A DNA stretch of 64,000 nt. It comes from Phaeobacter sp. 11ANDIMAR09. GTDB taxonomy: Bacteria; Pseudomonadota; Alphaproteobacteria; Rhodobacterales; Rhodobacteraceae. Below, piece after piece: positions 10,591 to 20,686 of this stretch. The stretch is from contig NZ_LIKT01000003.1 in the NCBI RefSeq assembly GCF_001294455.1, positions 202,585 through 266,584 of the forward strand, written 5' to 3'. The position numbers were made by a program, and so were the translations under genes. The notes below the pieces were generated by a model. That model was not told the origin of the DNA, made no database searches, and worked only from the letters and a program-made list of their open reading frames with translations. Every line of letters begins with the position of its first letter. Within the stretch, counting starts at the first letter, position 1.

Positions 10591-12129
10591 TTACGCGAAA
10601 TCAGCGGCGAATGCGTCCAGCGCTGCTTTGACTTTATCTGCGGCATCGCCCTTGATCTTGGGATCCTCAACAGAGATCCATTCGAGCAGGTCAGCGTGCT
10701 TGCTGCGCAGATGCGCCAGCAGACCAGCCTCGTAGCGACCAACTTCCTTGACGTCGATCTTGTCGAGGTAGCCGTTGGTGCCCGCGAAGATCATGCAGAC
10801 GATTTCGGAGTTGGTCAGTGGCGAGTACTGAGGCTGTTTCATCAGCTCGGTCAGACGGGCACCACGGTTCAGCAGCTGCTGGGTGGCGGCGTCGAGATCG
10901 GAGCCGAACTGCGCAAAGGCAGCCATTTCGCGGTACTGAGCCAGCGACAGTTTCACCGGACCAGCGACCGAAGACATCGCTTTGGTCTGAGCCGAGGAGC
11001 CAACGCGCGAAACCGACAGACCGGTGTTCACAGCAGGACGGATACCCTGGTAGAACAGTTCGGTTTCCAGGAAGATCTGGCCGTCGGTGATCGAGATCAC
11101 GTTGGTTGGAATAAAGGCGGAAACGTCACCACCCTGGGTTTCAATCACGGGCAGCGCGGTCAGCGAGCCGGAACCGTAATCTTCGTTCAGTTTCGCCGAA
11201 CGCTCCAGCAGACGGGAGTGCAGGTAGAAAACGTCACCAGGATAGGCTTCACGACCGGGTGGACGACGCAGCAGCAGGGACATCTGACGATAGGCCACAG
11301 CCTGCTTGGACAGGTCATCATAGATGATCAGAGCGTGCTTGCCGCTGTCGCGGAAGTATTCCGCCATGGCGGTGGCAGCATAGGGTGCCAGGAACTGCAG
11401 AGGGGCAGGATCGGAAGCGGTCGCGGCAACCACAATGGAGTATTCCATCGCACCGGACTCTTCCAGCTTTTTCACCAGCTGAGCAACAGTCGAACGCTTC
11501 TGACCAATCGCAACATAGACGCAGTACAGTTTCTTCGACTCGTCGTCGCCTGCAGCTTCGTTGTAGCTCTTCTGGTTCAGGATGGTGTCCAGAGCAATCG
11601 CGGTTTTACCGGTCTGACGGTCACCAATGATCAGCTCACGCTGGCCACGGCCAACAGGGATCATCGCATCCACAGATTTCAGGCCGGTTGCCATTGGCTC
11701 GTGCACCGACTTACGTGGGATAATGCCAGGGGCCTTAACGTCGGCAACGCCACGCTTTTCAGCGTTGATCGGGCCCTTGCCGTCCAGCGGGTTGCCCAGA
11801 CCGTCCACAACGCGACCCAGCAGTTCGGGGCCAACTGGAACGTCCACGATCGAGTTGGTGCGCTTGACTGTGTCACCTTCTTTAATGTCGCGGTCGGAGC
11901 CAAAGATAACGATACCTACGTTATCGGCCTCCAAGTTCAGCGCCATGCCCATAATTCCGCCAGGGAATTCGACCATTTCACCAGCCTGAACATTGTCGAG
12001 ACCGTAGACGCGGGCGATACCATCGCCAACGCTCAGCACGCGACCAATTTCAGCCACCTCGGCTTCCTGACCAAAATTATTGATCTGGTCTTTTAGGATC
12101 GCAGAAATCTCTGCTGCTTGGATACCCAT
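10591..12129 (-). CDS. atpA: F1F0 ATP synthase alpha subunit
   Basis: The non-catalytic nucleotide-binding subunit of F1, 512 residues. The P-loop is GDRQTGKT near residue 170 and the adenine-nucleotide strand is [13 protein letters not shown]. The family signature region [17 protein letters not shown] is present. The ATG follows the atpH stop directly. F0 genes are not in this window, as expected for alphaproteobacteria, where F1 and F0 operons are separate. Confidence 0.98.
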   Translation of the reverse strand: MGIQAAEISAILKDQINNFGQEAEVAEIGRVLSVGDGIARVYGLDNVQAGEMVEFPGGIMGMALNLEADNVGIVIFGSDRDIKEGDTVKRTNSIVDVPVGPELLGRVVDGLGNPLDGKGPINAEKRGVADVKAPGIIPRKSVHEPMATGLKSVDAMIPVGRGQRELIIGDRQTGKTAIALDTILNQKSYNEAAGDDESKKLYCVYVAIGQKRSTVAQLVKKLEESGAMEYSIVVAATASDPAPLQFLAPYAATAMAEYFRDSGKHALIIYDDLSKQAVAYRQMSLLLRRPPGREAYPGDVFYLHSRLLERSAKLNEDYGSGSLTALPVIETQGGDVSAFIPTNVISITDGQIFLETELFYQGIRPAVNTGLSVSRVGSSAQTKAMSSVAGPVKLSLAQYREMAAFAQFGSDLDAATQQLLNRGARLTELMKQPQYSPLTNSEIVCMIFAGTNGYLDKIDVKEVGRYEAGLLAHLRSKHADLLEWISVEDPKIKGDAADKVKAALDAFAADFA

Positions 12130-12690
12130 TTATCCGACCTCTTTCATTGCATTCTGTAGGGAGTTGAGCTTGGAGCGGATCGAGCTATCGATCATCTTCG
12201 AGCCCACTTTAACGACGAGACCGCCAATGATGCTTTCATCGACGGTTGCATTGATGGTAATCTTTTTGCCTACGCGCTCTGCCAAAGTCTTGGCCAGCTT
12301 CTCGCTCTGGGTCTTGGTCAGTGCCTTGGCCGAGATCACCTCGGCTGTCACTTCACCGCGAGCCTCTGCCAGGCGATCCCGCAGAGCGGTGATAAGAGCA
12401 GGGACAACAAACAGACGGCGCTTTTGCGCCATCAGCGACAGTGTATTGGCCAGAACGGGTGCCAGACCCATCTTGGCAGCAATCGCTGCAATGGCGGCAC
12501 CCTGCTCATCCCGAGAAATCAGCGGCGAGCTGATCAGGTTTTGCAGATCGTCACTGTCAGCCAGGGCAGCTGCCAGATCATTGATGCTGGTTTCAAGGCT
12601 ATCGAGCGCCTTGCTTTCTTCGGCGATCTCAAAGACCGCAGTGGCATAGCGCGCAGCAATGCCTGCTGAAATCGAAGCTGGTTCGGACAC
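12130..12690 (-). CDS. atpH: F1F0 ATP synthase delta subunit (OSCP)
   Basis: It links the peripheral stalk to the top of F1. The protein is about 186 residues with the N-terminal helix bundle (GIAARYATAVFEIAEE) and the C-terminal GGLVVKVGSKMIDSSIRSKL signature. Two GTGs, at 12696 and 12690, could start it; GGAAGGG is best placed for 12690. First gene of the F1 operon; the promoter should lie in the 440-bp region to its right. Confidence 0.95.
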   Translation of the reverse strand: MSEPASISAGIAARYATAVFEIAEESKALDSLETSINDLAAALADSDDLQNLISSPLISRDEQGAAIAAIAAKMGLAPVLANTLSLMAQKRRLFVVPALITALRDRLAEARGEVTAEVISAKALTKTQSEKLAKTLAERVGKKITINATVDESIIGGLVVKVGSKMIDSSIRSKLNSLQNAMKEVG

Positions 12691-13138
12691 GTCCACCCTT
12701 CCGACATTTGGCCCCGGTTGGCATGCCTGCGATGCAGACGGCGTCCGGGGGCGTGAGCAAGCCCTACCAAAGCGGCAGGACGTTAAAATCAGCGTGGATG
12801 TAACAGAGCGTTAGCATCCTATCAACTGTCTATAGCCCCAAGGGTGAAATCGGTGACATCAATGTTTTCAAAGGGTTAGCTAAACTGCGGCTCTTTGCCC
12901 CTCTAAACAGGAGCATTTTTATCTACGTTACGGCACCGATTTACGATTCCTGACGACGCAAAAACGACAAGAATGCCTGTTTTTGACCTGGCCACCGTCA
13001 GCAAACTTCAAGATCCAATAGAAAAAAATAGGAAACAGAATCATCTTCTCCAGCCGTCGCCTCTCGATGACAGGAACCAATGCGACCTAAAATCCTCCCT
13101 GGATCTTTGCCGGAACGCGGCCCTGGACTGGTCCGGGG
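12691..13138. other. Intergenic region upstream of atpHAGDC
   Basis: About 450 bp with no supported gene; it should hold the promoter of the atp operon (read leftward). A 76-codon + strand frame at 12973-13203 has no recognisable content and runs into the methyltransferase gene. I see no clpS-like frame here, and I could not place a confident -35/-10 pair. Confidence 0.5.
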
Positions 13139-13885
13139 TTAAACCGGATCCGGCAGCGGATTCGACAGACCTTCCAGCACCCGGATTGGATTCGAGCGCT
13201 TGATCTTGGTCATATGCCCATGCTGCGGATGGGTCTGTTTACTGACCTCAACCATAAACACACCGCCTGCAAGCATGGCGGGCAACTGCCGCCCTACCCT
13301 TTCAAACAAGGCACCAAACTTGAGCCAGAACCGCTTTTGACTGGGCATACGGTACAGAGCTGCCGCGTGACGTTCGATGGTGAATTCGTGCAGGCGCAGC
13401 TGATTTTCCAACTGAATGAGCGTATAGGGCCGCCCATAGCCAAAGGGGGTCTGGTCAGACCGGGCCCAAAACCCTGCCCGGTTGGGCACCACAAAAATGG
13501 CCCGCCCTCCCGGCCCCAGCACCCGGCGGCATTCCTCCAGCACCTGTGTCGGCCGCTCCGAGGTTTCCAGCCCGTGCATCACCACCAGCCGATCCAACCG
13601 TCCGGTGTCTATCGGCCAAGAGGTCTCTTCGCACAGGACTGATACATTGGGCATGCCTGCCGGCCATTGCATTACCCCCTGCGGTCCGGGCATCAATGCG
13701 ATGACCCGCCGTGCCTCGGCCAGATAGGGCCGCATCAAGGGCGCTGCAAAGCCAAACCCCGCCATGGTTTGCCCCGCGGCCTCGGGCCAGAATTCCAGCA
13801 ACCGATTGCGCACCGAAGCCTGCGCCGCACGCCCCAGGGTGCTGCGGTAGTAAAAATTCCTAAGATCCTGAACATCAAGATGCAT
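13139..13885 (-). CDS. Class I SAM-dependent methyltransferase
   Basis: A 248-residue Rossmann-fold methyltransferase of the Methyltransf_11 type. The region around residues 100-150 has [15 protein letters not shown] and [21 protein letters not shown], the usual motif II/III pattern; motif I is weak ([11 protein letters not shown]). The longer reading to 13963 would invade the divergent gloB leader, so the ATG at 13885 is preferred. Its place next to gloB and clpA is a recurrent Rhodobacteraceae arrangement. The substrate is unknown. Confidence 0.8.
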   Translation of the reverse strand: MHLDVQDLRNFYYRSTLGRAAQASVRNRLLEFWPEAAGQTMAGFGFAAPLMRPYLAEARRVIALMPGPQGVMQWPAGMPNVSVLCEETSWPIDTGRLDRLVVMHGLETSERPTQVLEECRRVLGPGGRAIFVVPNRAGFWARSDQTPFGYGRPYTLIQLENQLRLHEFTIERHAAALYRMPSQKRFWLKFGALFERVGRQLPAMLAGGVFMVEVSKQTHPQHGHMTKIKRSNPIRVLEGLSNPLPDPV

Positions 13886-13946
13886 TGCGGGTGCCTGCTG
13901 CTTGGGCCAATCTATGCGCAGTGTAACAATGGAGAGGCGAAAGACC

Positions 13947-14714
13947 ATGCCCCTGGAAATCATTACCCTGCCCTGTCTCTCGGATAACTATGCCTATCTG
14001 CTGCATGATGCCAAGAGCGGTAAAACCGCTTTGGTCGATGCACCAGAGGCCGAGGCGATAAATTCAGCGCTCACCGCACGCGGTTGGGGGCTGGATGCCA
14101 TTTTGCTGACCCATCACCACTATGACCATATTGACGGCACCGAGGAGCTGCGCAGCCGCTATGGCGCCCAGGTCTATGGCGCCGGGGCCGATGCCGCCCG
14201 GCTGCCGCCGCTGGACCATGCGCTCGAGGACGGTGCCTCTTTTGATCTCTTTGGTGAAGAGGTTCAGGTGCTGGATGTTTCGGGCCACACCATCGGTCAC
14301 ATCGCCTTTTACCTGCCCCAGAGCCAGGCGGTCTTTACGGCTGACAGCCTGATGGCGCTTGGCTGCGGCCGCCTGTTTGAAGGCTCTCCGGAGATGATGT
14401 GGGTGAGCCTCAACCGTCTGATGGCCCTGCCGCCTCAGACCCTGGTCTATTCGGGTCACGAGTATACCCAGTCCAATGCCCGGTTTGCGGTGACCATTGA
14501 GCCCGACAATGCCAATTTGCAACTTCGCATTGATGAAATTGACGCAAAACGCGCCATAGGCGAGGCCACCGTTCCGTCTCCATTGCAATTGGAACTGGAC
14601 ACAAATCCGTTCCTGCGGGCTCATCTGGATGAGGTAAAAATGGCCATTGGAATGCAAGATGCTGAAAATAAAGCAGTCTTTGCGGAAATTCGGCAGCGAA
14701 AGGACAATTTCTGA
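13947..14714 (+). CDS. gloB: Hydroxyacylglutathione hydrolase (glyoxalase II)
   Basis: It hydrolyses S-D-lactoylglutathione to glutathione and D-lactate in methylglyoxal detoxification. At 255 residues, it has the dinuclear metal motif [10 protein letters not shown] near residue 55, followed by SGHTIGH near residue 110, [17 protein letters not shown] near 130, and SGHEYTQSN near 168 carrying the later metal His. The start with GAGAGGCG upstream matches the conserved N-terminus [17 protein letters not shown]. Confidence 0.96.
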   Translation: MPLEIITLPCLSDNYAYLLHDAKSGKTALVDAPEAEAINSALTARGWGLDAILLTHHHYDHIDGTEELRSRYGAQVYGAGADAARLPPLDHALEDGASFDLFGEEVQVLDVSGHTIGHIAFYLPQSQAVFTADSLMALGCGRLFEGSPEMMWVSLNRLMALPPQTLVYSGHEYTQSNARFAVTIEPDNANLQLRIDEIDAKRAIGEATVPSPLQLELDTNPFLRAHLDEVKMAIGMQDAENKAVFAEIRQRKDNF

Positions 14715-14915
14715 TCCGGCAGGTCATGGTTTACCCGCTTACAGGCCGGGTGCAAATCGACCGCTTTCAAAAGAAATGTGACCTAAATTTGAAAGAAAGT
14801 CCTTGAAGCTGCCGCTCTATCAACCAAACTCTAATACTATGAGGACATGGTTGAAGAATGGGGAAGAGGCAGAACGCCGATACCCGGATCAACCCAAGAA
14901 CAGAGGAGCACGCCC

Positions 14916-17246
14916 GTGCCTTCATTCTCGAGCACATTAGAACAAGCCATTCACGCCGCGCTCGCGCTGGCGAATGAGCGGCGCCATGAGTTTGCCACGC
15001 TGGAACACCTGCTGTTGGCTTTGATCGAAGAGCCAGAAGCTGCCCGCGTCATGCGCGCCTGCGGCGTTGAGCTGGGTCAGCTACGCACTTCGCTAATTGA
15101 ATTTGTCGACGAGGACCTCGCCAATCTGGTGACCGATGTCGACGGATCAGAGGCTGTGCCGACGGCGGCCTTCCAGCGTGTTATCCAGCGCGCCGCCATC
15201 CACGTACAAAGCTCCGGCCGCACCGAAGTGACCGGCGCCAATGTCTTGGTGGCGATCTTTGCAGAACGCGAGAGCGACGCCGCCTACTTCCTACAGGATC
15301 AGGATATGACCCGTTATGACGCGGTGAATTTCATCGCCCATGGCGTGGCCAAAGATCCGGCCTTTGGGGAATCCCGTCCGGTGACCGGCGCCCCCGAAAA
15401 CGAAGAGGACTCCATGGGCGCGACGCCCCCCGGCGAGGGCGATAAGAAAGAGAGCGCACTTGACAAATACTGCGTCGATCTCAACGCCAAATCGCGCGAA
15501 GGCGATATTGATCCGCTGATCGGCCGCAGCCATGAGGTGGAGCGCTGCATCCAGGTGCTGTGCCGCCGCCGCAAGAACAACCCGCTGCTGGTGGGGGATC
15601 CCGGTGTCGGTAAAACCGCCATCGCGGAAGGTCTGGCCCGCAAGATCGTTCAGGGGGAAGTGCCCAACGTTCTGGCAGAAACCACCATTTTCTCGCTCGA
15701 TATGGGCGCGCTCTTGGCCGGCACCCGCTATCGCGGCGACTTTGAGGAACGTCTCAAAGCCGTGGTGACCGAGCTGGAAGATCATCCCGATGGCGTACTC
15801 TTCATTGATGAGATCCACACGGTGATCGGCGCTGGCGCCACCTCTGGCGGTGCCATGGATGCTTCCAACCTGCTGAAACCTGCCCTGCAGGGCGGCAAGC
15901 TGCGCACCATGGGCTCAACCACCTACAAAGAGTTCCGTCAACATTTTGAAAAGGACCGCGCCCTGGCGCGTCGTTTCCAAAAGATTGACGTCAATGAACC
16001 CTCGGTTCAGGACGCGGTTGAGATCCTCAAAGGGCTGAAACCCTATTTTGAGGAACATCACAGCATCAAGTTCACCGCCGATGCGATCAAATCCGCAGTG
16101 GAACTGGCGGCGCGCTACATCAACGACCGCAAACTGCCCGACAAGGCCATTGACGTGATTGATGAAGCCGGGGCGGCCCAGCATCTGGTACCGGAAAGCA
16201 AACGCCGCAAAACCATCGGGGTGAAAGAGATCGAAGCCGTGGTGGCCAAGATCGCCCGCATTCCGCCTAAGAGCGTCACCAAGGACGATGCTGAGGTGCT
16301 GAAGGATCTGGAAAAGAGCCTGAAACGTGTGGTCTTTGGCCAGGACGATGCCATCGACGCACTGTCCAGCGCTATCAAACTGGCTCGTGCCGGTCTGCGT
16401 GAACCCGAGAAGCCCATTGGCAACTATCTGTTTGCGGGCCCTACCGGGGTTGGCAAAACCGAAGTTGCCAAACAGCTGGCCGATACGCTTGGTGTAGAAC
16501 TGCTGCGCTTTGACATGTCAGAATACATGGAGAAGCACGCGGTGTCGCGTCTGATTGGTGCCCCTCCCGGCTATGTCGGCTTTGATCAGGGTGGGCTGCT
16601 CACCGATGGGGTTGATCAACATCCCCACTGCGTGCTGCTGCTCGATGAGATTGAGAAGGCGCATCCTGATGTCTTCAACATCCTACTGCAGGTGATGGAC
16701 AATGGTCAGCTCACCGATCACAACGGTCGCGCGGTAAACTTCCGCAACGTGGTTCTGATCATGACTTCCAACGCCGGGGCCTCGGATATGGCCAAGGCCG
16801 CTATCGGCTTTGGGCGCGACCGCCGCGAGGGCGAAGACACCGCTGCGATTGAGCGCACCTTTACGCCTGAATTCCGCAACCGCCTGGATGCCGTGATTGC
16901 CTTTGCACCGCTGCCCAAAGAGGTCATCCTACAGGTGGTCGAGAAGTTTGTGCTGCAGCTGGAAGCCCAGCTGATGGACCGCAATGTCTCGATCGAGCTG
17001 ACCCGCAAAGCCGCCGAATGGTTGGCTGACAGGGGCTATGATGACCGCATGGGGGCGCGCCCACTGGGGCGGGTCATTCAGGAGCACATCAAAAAGCCGC
17101 TGGCCGAAGAACTGCTCTTTGGCAAACTTGCCAAAGGTGGGTTGGTCAAGGTGGGCATCAAGGATGGCAAACTGGACCTGCGGATCGAAGGTCCGACCAA
17201 GCCGCGGATCTCTGGCGATAAACCGCCACTGTTGACAGCCGACTGA
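14916..17246 (+). CDS. clpA: ATP-dependent Clp protease ATP-binding subunit ClpA
   Basis: The unfoldase partner of ClpP, 776 residues, with the ClpA layout: an N-domain (residues 1-140, binds the ClpS adaptor), AAA1 with GDPGVGKT and VLFIDEIHT, and AAA2 with GPTGVGKT and CVLLLDEIEKAHPD. The ClpP-interaction loop region follows. I chose GTG 14916, which has AGAGGAG seven bases upstream; a longer ATG at 14847 would add 23 unconserved residues. About 200 bp separate it from gloB. No clpS-like gene is visible nearby. Confidence 0.95.
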   Translation: MPSFSSTLEQAIHAALALANERRHEFATLEHLLLALIEEPEAARVMRACGVELGQLRTSLIEFVDEDLANLVTDVDGSEAVPTAAFQRVIQRAAIHVQSSGRTEVTGANVLVAIFAERESDAAYFLQDQDMTRYDAVNFIAHGVAKDPAFGESRPVTGAPENEEDSMGATPPGEGDKKESALDKYCVDLNAKSREGDIDPLIGRSHEVERCIQVLCRRRKNNPLLVGDPGVGKTAIAEGLARKIVQGEVPNVLAETTIFSLDMGALLAGTRYRGDFEERLKAVVTELEDHPDGVLFIDEIHTVIGAGATSGGAMDASNLLKPALQGGKLRTMGSTTYKEFRQHFEKDRALARRFQKIDVNEPSVQDAVEILKGLKPYFEEHHSIKFTADAIKSAVELAARYINDRKLPDKAIDVIDEAGAAQHLVPESKRRKTIGVKEIEAVVAKIARIPPKSVTKDDAEVLKDLEKSLKRVVFGQDDAIDALSSAIKLARAGLREPEKPIGNYLFAGPTGVGKTEVAKQLADTLGVELLRFDMSEYMEKHAVSRLIGAPPGYVGFDQGGLLTDGVDQHPHCVLLLDEIEKAHPDVFNILLQVMDNGQLTDHNGRAVNFRNVVLIMTSNAGASDMAKAAIGFGRDRREGEDTAAIERTFTPEFRNRLDAVIAFAPLPKEVILQVVEKFVLQLEAQLMDRNVSIELTRKAAEWLADRGYDDRMGARPLGRVIQEHIKKPLAEELLFGKLAKGGLVKVGIKDGKLDLRIEGPTKPRISGDKPPLLTAD

Positions 17247-17248
17247 CC

Positions 17249-18235
17249 ATGCGGCTGCCGATAGGAGCATTTCTCCTCTCGCTCGTCACGGCCCCCGCCG
17301 TGGCGAGCGATTTCACCTTACACTGGCCCCTGGACTGTCGCCTGGGCGAATCCTGCCATATCCAGCAGTATGTCGACCATATCCCCGGCCCCGGTTCCCA
17401 GGATTACACCTGCCAGGGGCTGAGCTATTCAGGGCACAAGGGCACAGACATCGCCCTGCCCTATCTCAGCGACATGCAGGCTGGGGTCACAGTCCGCGCC
17501 GCCGCCCCTGGTGTTGTGCGCGGTTTGCGCGACTCTATGCCCGACGCCTATGCCACCGATGAACATACGCAGGCTCTGAAGGGCCGCGAATGTGGCAACG
17601 GCGTGGTGCTCCGTCATGACGATGGGTGGGAAACCCAGTATTGTCACCTGAAACAGGGCTCCATTCAGGTCCAAAAGGGCCAGCGGGTTGAGGTGGGCAC
17701 CCCCCTCGGCGAGGTGGGCCTCTCCGGCAAGACCCAATTCCCGCATCTGCATTTGTCGCTGCGCCAGAATGGAATTGTGGTGGATCCCTTTGCCCCCGAA
17801 GGGCGGCAGTCTTGCGACACGTCTGCAGAAACCAATGCTGCTGCTTCTGCAAGCCTTTGGTCAGAGACACCTCCCTATCAGCCCGGAGGTTTCCTGGGGG
17901 CTGGATTCGCGGCACAGGTTCCTGAGTTTCAGGCCATCAAATCCGGCGCCGCTGCCGCTACAGGGCTGTCGACCAAATCTCCAGCGCTGGTCTTCTGGGC
18001 CTATGCCTTTGGCGGCCGAAAGGGCGATCGCATACGCCTGACCATTTCCGGGCCACGCGGGGTTTTCTCGGTCCATGAGATCGCCCTTGAACGTGACCAG
18101 GCGCAGTTTTTCCGCGCCTCCGGAAAACGGCTGCGGCGCGAAGCCTGGGACTACGGCCGCTATACTGCCTTGGCCGTTTTGCTGCGGGATGACGAAGAGA
18201 TCGACCGTATTGAAGAGGTGATCGACCTGCGGTGA
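17249..18235 (+). CDS. Secreted M23 (LytM-type) peptidase-domain protein
   Basis: A 328-residue protein with a clear signal peptide (MRLPIGAFLLSLVTAPAVAS). The LytM fold shows the metal residues in HKGTDIALP (H63, D67) and HLHLSLR (about 166-168), and a central YCHLKQG. These are the expected Zn ligands, so it may be an active peptidoglycan endopeptidase in the periplasm. Residues after about 200 form a beta-rich domain with no family I recognise. It starts 2 bp after clpA and is probably co-transcribed. Confidence 0.88.
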   Translation: MRLPIGAFLLSLVTAPAVASDFTLHWPLDCRLGESCHIQQYVDHIPGPGSQDYTCQGLSYSGHKGTDIALPYLSDMQAGVTVRAAAPGVVRGLRDSMPDAYATDEHTQALKGRECGNGVVLRHDDGWETQYCHLKQGSIQVQKGQRVEVGTPLGEVGLSGKTQFPHLHLSLRQNGIVVDPFAPEGRQSCDTSAETNAAASASLWSETPPYQPGGFLGAGFAAQVPEFQAIKSGAAAATGLSTKSPALVFWAYAFGGRKGDRIRLTISGPRGVFSVHEIALERDQAQFFRASGKRLRREAWDYGRYTALAVLLRDDEEIDRIEEVIDLR

Positions 18236-18249
18236 GCCTCGCGCTCACC
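18231..18249. terminator. Hairpin at the 3' end of the M23 gene
   Basis: A perfect 7-bp stem GGTGAGC/GCTCACC with a 5-nt loop overlaps the stop codon, between convergent genes. It lacks a T-run, so it may be only part of a bidirectional end. Confidence 0.4.
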
Positions 18250-18307
18250 AAGGGCTAGCGCCCCCCTTCACCCTGGCAACGGACTTTCAGAACTTGGCTG
18301 CCGGTGC

Positions 18308-20683
18308 TCAGCGCTCGGTGAACTTCAGCTCGATGCGGCGGTTTTGGGCGCGAGCTTCCGGGGTGTTGTCACTGTTCACAGGTTGGAATTCGCCAAAGCC
18401 ATTGGCCGCCAGACGATCCGGCGCGATCCCCAGGTTTTCGATCATAAAGCGCACAACTGACAGGGCCCGGCCCTGGCTGAGCTCCCAGTTGTCGCTGTAT
18501 TTCTCGCTGCCAGCCATGGCCGTGTTATCCGTGTGGCCATCCACCCGAATGATCCAGTTGAGCTCCGGTGGGATCTCAGCAGCAACCGCCTGCAGGATCT
18601 GTGCCACCTTTGCCACCTCTGCCTGCCCGGCTGTCGACAGATCGGCACTACCAGAGGCAAACAGCACCTCGGAGGCAAAGACAAAACGGTCTCCTTCGAT
18701 CCGGACGCCCTCCTGGCTGCCCAAGACATTGCGCAAACGGCCAAAGAATTCAGACCGATAGCGCTCCAGCTCTTGTGCCTTGGTCTCCAAATTCTCAGCT
18801 TTGTTGGCCAATTCTGCCGCCTCAACCTCCAGCCGCTTACGTTCGCTTTCCTCCAACAGACGGCGACGACGCTCTTCCGAAGCCGCCCGCGCCAAGGCCG
18901 AGTTCAGATCCTGGCCCAGGTTTTGCAGCTGCACCTGCTGCGCCGCGTCACGCTGTTGATAGTCGTCCAGAATGGCCTGCAAACCGCCCAGCTGTTCGCG
19001 CAGAGCAGCCACCTGCTGGTTCAACAGTGCCGTTTCGCGCTGCGCTTCGGCCGATAGGGTTTTCTGATCGGCCAGAGCGGCCTCAGCCTGGCGCAGCAAT
19101 GCCGCGCGCTCCTCGGCCAGACTGCGGTTCACATCAGCCGTGTCTTGGGCATTTTGCTGCGCGTTCAGCGCCGCCAGCAGCCGTTGTTGCAGCACCGCCT
19201 GATCGCTTGCCGCGGCCTGGGCATTTTCCAAAGCATCCAACGCTTCCAGCAAACGCAGCTCGACCGAAGCCCGTTCTTCGGCGGTCGAGCTTGCAGCCCT
19301 GCGTGCTGCGGCCAATTCGTTTTGCGCCTGAAGCAATTCCGCCTCAAGCCCCGACATCACCGATGCGGCATCAGCCTGCAACCGTGCCAATTGCGTTTCG
19401 ACCTGACGCAGAGAGGCATCCGCTGTCGCCCGTTGCGCCGCCAGCTCCTGCTCCAGCAGCCGCACCGCTTCGGCATGTTGCGCCTGCAAGGCTGCCAGCT
19501 CGCTTTGGTACTGGGTTTCGGTTTCGACATTTGCCGCACGTTGCCGGGCCAGTTCGGCTTCCAGCGCCGCCTTGTTCTCTGCAGCAAGGCGGCGCGCGCT
19601 TTCCAGGTCGCTGTTCAATTGCGCCTGTGTGGCGGTGCTGTCCTGACGCAGGCGGTTCAACTCGATCTCCAGGGCAGCAACCCGACCCTCGGCTGCAGAT
19701 TGGGACACCTGCATCTGCGCCAAGACCCGCGTCAAACGTTCGGCCAGCTCGTCGCGCTGCTCCGACTGCGCCTTGGCAGCTTCCAGTGTTTCCAGCGCCT
19801 GTTCCAGATCCGTGTTCAGGGCCTCCTTGGCCAGCTCCGCGGCAGCCAATAGCGTTAACGTGTCCTCGGCCTCCTGTCGCTGACGTTCCAGCGACAGGGT
19901 CATGGCCGTCAGTTCGGCATCCGCCGTTTCCAATCGGGCACGCAGGGCTTCGGCGGCGGCAGCTTCAACCAGGCGGGCCTCCTCCTCGGCACTCAACCGG
20001 GCGCTCAATTCCGCCACTGCAGTGTTGCGTTGCTCACCTTCGGCTTCAAGATCCGCAATCAAGGCCTCCAGTGCTTCGCGTTTGGCCGCCGCCAGTCGAG
20101 CGTTTTCAACACTCAGATCTATTTCCTCGCGGGCCTGCGCCAGCGCCAGCGTCATCGCTTCCGCCTCGCTGAGCAAGGTCGTGCGCTCGGCCTCCAGTGC
20201 CTCTTTGCTAATGGTCAGTTCCGCAATCTGAGCCTGCGCGGCATCGCGTCCGGCAATAAAGGCCGCGACCTGGGCCTCAAAGGCGGTGATCTGGTTCTGG
20301 GCCTGCGCCAAAGCCGCCTGTTGCTGATCCCGTTCAGCCGTGAGCCCGGCGATCACCGTACGCTGCTGATCCAATGCGTTCTGGGCCTGCGCCAAATCGC
20401 TTTGGGTGGTGGACAGGGTTGAGCTCAGCGCACCAAGCCGCGCGCTCAAACGGCTGTTGTCGCGTTCTTTCAGCCCCAAAGCATTGGCCAGTGCCTGCAC
20501 TTCGGAAGACAGCTCATCCAATTGGCTTTCTTGGCCAGTAATCGTCTCGCGCAGGACAAATTGAACCACCATAAAGATGGTCAACAGGAACATCAGGACC
20601 AACAGCAGCCCCGTCATGGCATCGACAAAGCCGGGCCAGATGGAATTCTGAAATCGCTGCCCACTGCGCCGCGACAGGGCCAT
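18308..20683 (-). CDS. MotB/OmpA-like stator protein with a long coiled-coil stalk
   Basis: A 791-residue protein with three parts. A single N-terminal helix (FVDAMTGLLLVLMFLLTIF) carries the Asp in the position of the MotB/ExbD proton-carrying residue. Roughly residues 55-640 are an Ala/Glu/Gln-rich coiled coil. The C-terminal OmpA-like peptidoglycan-binding domain has VDGHTDN and LAANGFGEFQPVN. It follows the MotA/ExbB-like gene by 3 bp on the same strand, so the two should form an ion-driven inner-membrane complex reaching the cell wall. The stalk is several times longer than in flagellar MotB. The role is unknown; no flagellar or Zorya zorC/zorD gene is nearby. Confidence 0.85.
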   Translation of the reverse strand: MALSRRSGQRFQNSIWPGFVDAMTGLLLVLMFLLTIFMVVQFVLRETITGQESQLDELSSEVQALANALGLKERDNSRLSARLGALSSTLSTTQSDLAQAQNALDQQRTVIAGLTAERDQQQAALAQAQNQITAFEAQVAAFIAGRDAAQAQIAELTISKEALEAERTTLLSEAEAMTLALAQAREEIDLSVENARLAAAKREALEALIADLEAEGEQRNTAVAELSARLSAEEEARLVEAAAAEALRARLETADAELTAMTLSLERQRQEAEDTLTLLAAAELAKEALNTDLEQALETLEAAKAQSEQRDELAERLTRVLAQMQVSQSAAEGRVAALEIELNRLRQDSTATQAQLNSDLESARRLAAENKAALEAELARQRAANVETETQYQSELAALQAQHAEAVRLLEQELAAQRATADASLRQVETQLARLQADAASVMSGLEAELLQAQNELAAARRAASSTAEERASVELRLLEALDALENAQAAASDQAVLQQRLLAALNAQQNAQDTADVNRSLAEERAALLRQAEAALADQKTLSAEAQRETALLNQQVAALREQLGGLQAILDDYQQRDAAQQVQLQNLGQDLNSALARAASEERRRRLLEESERKRLEVEAAELANKAENLETKAQELERYRSEFFGRLRNVLGSQEGVRIEGDRFVFASEVLFASGSADLSTAGQAEVAKVAQILQAVAAEIPPELNWIIRVDGHTDNTAMAGSEKYSDNWELSQGRALSVVRFMIENLGIAPDRLAANGFGEFQPVNSDNTPEARAQNRRIELKFTER

Positions 20684-20686
20684 GGT

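Noticed and set aside
10504..12096. 530-codon + strand frame opposite atpA and atpG
   Set aside because: Antisense shadow of the conserved ATP synthase genes; the amino-acid content is not protein-like.
12691..13138. A clpS gene upstream of the methyltransferase-gloB-clpA run
   Set aside because: No frame with the ClpS core (LLNDDYTPM-like) is present; any clpS must be elsewhere.
18568..20172. 534-codon + strand frame inside the stalk gene
   Set aside because: Antisense to the coiled-coil repeats; extremely Pro/Arg-rich, typical of a shadow frame.
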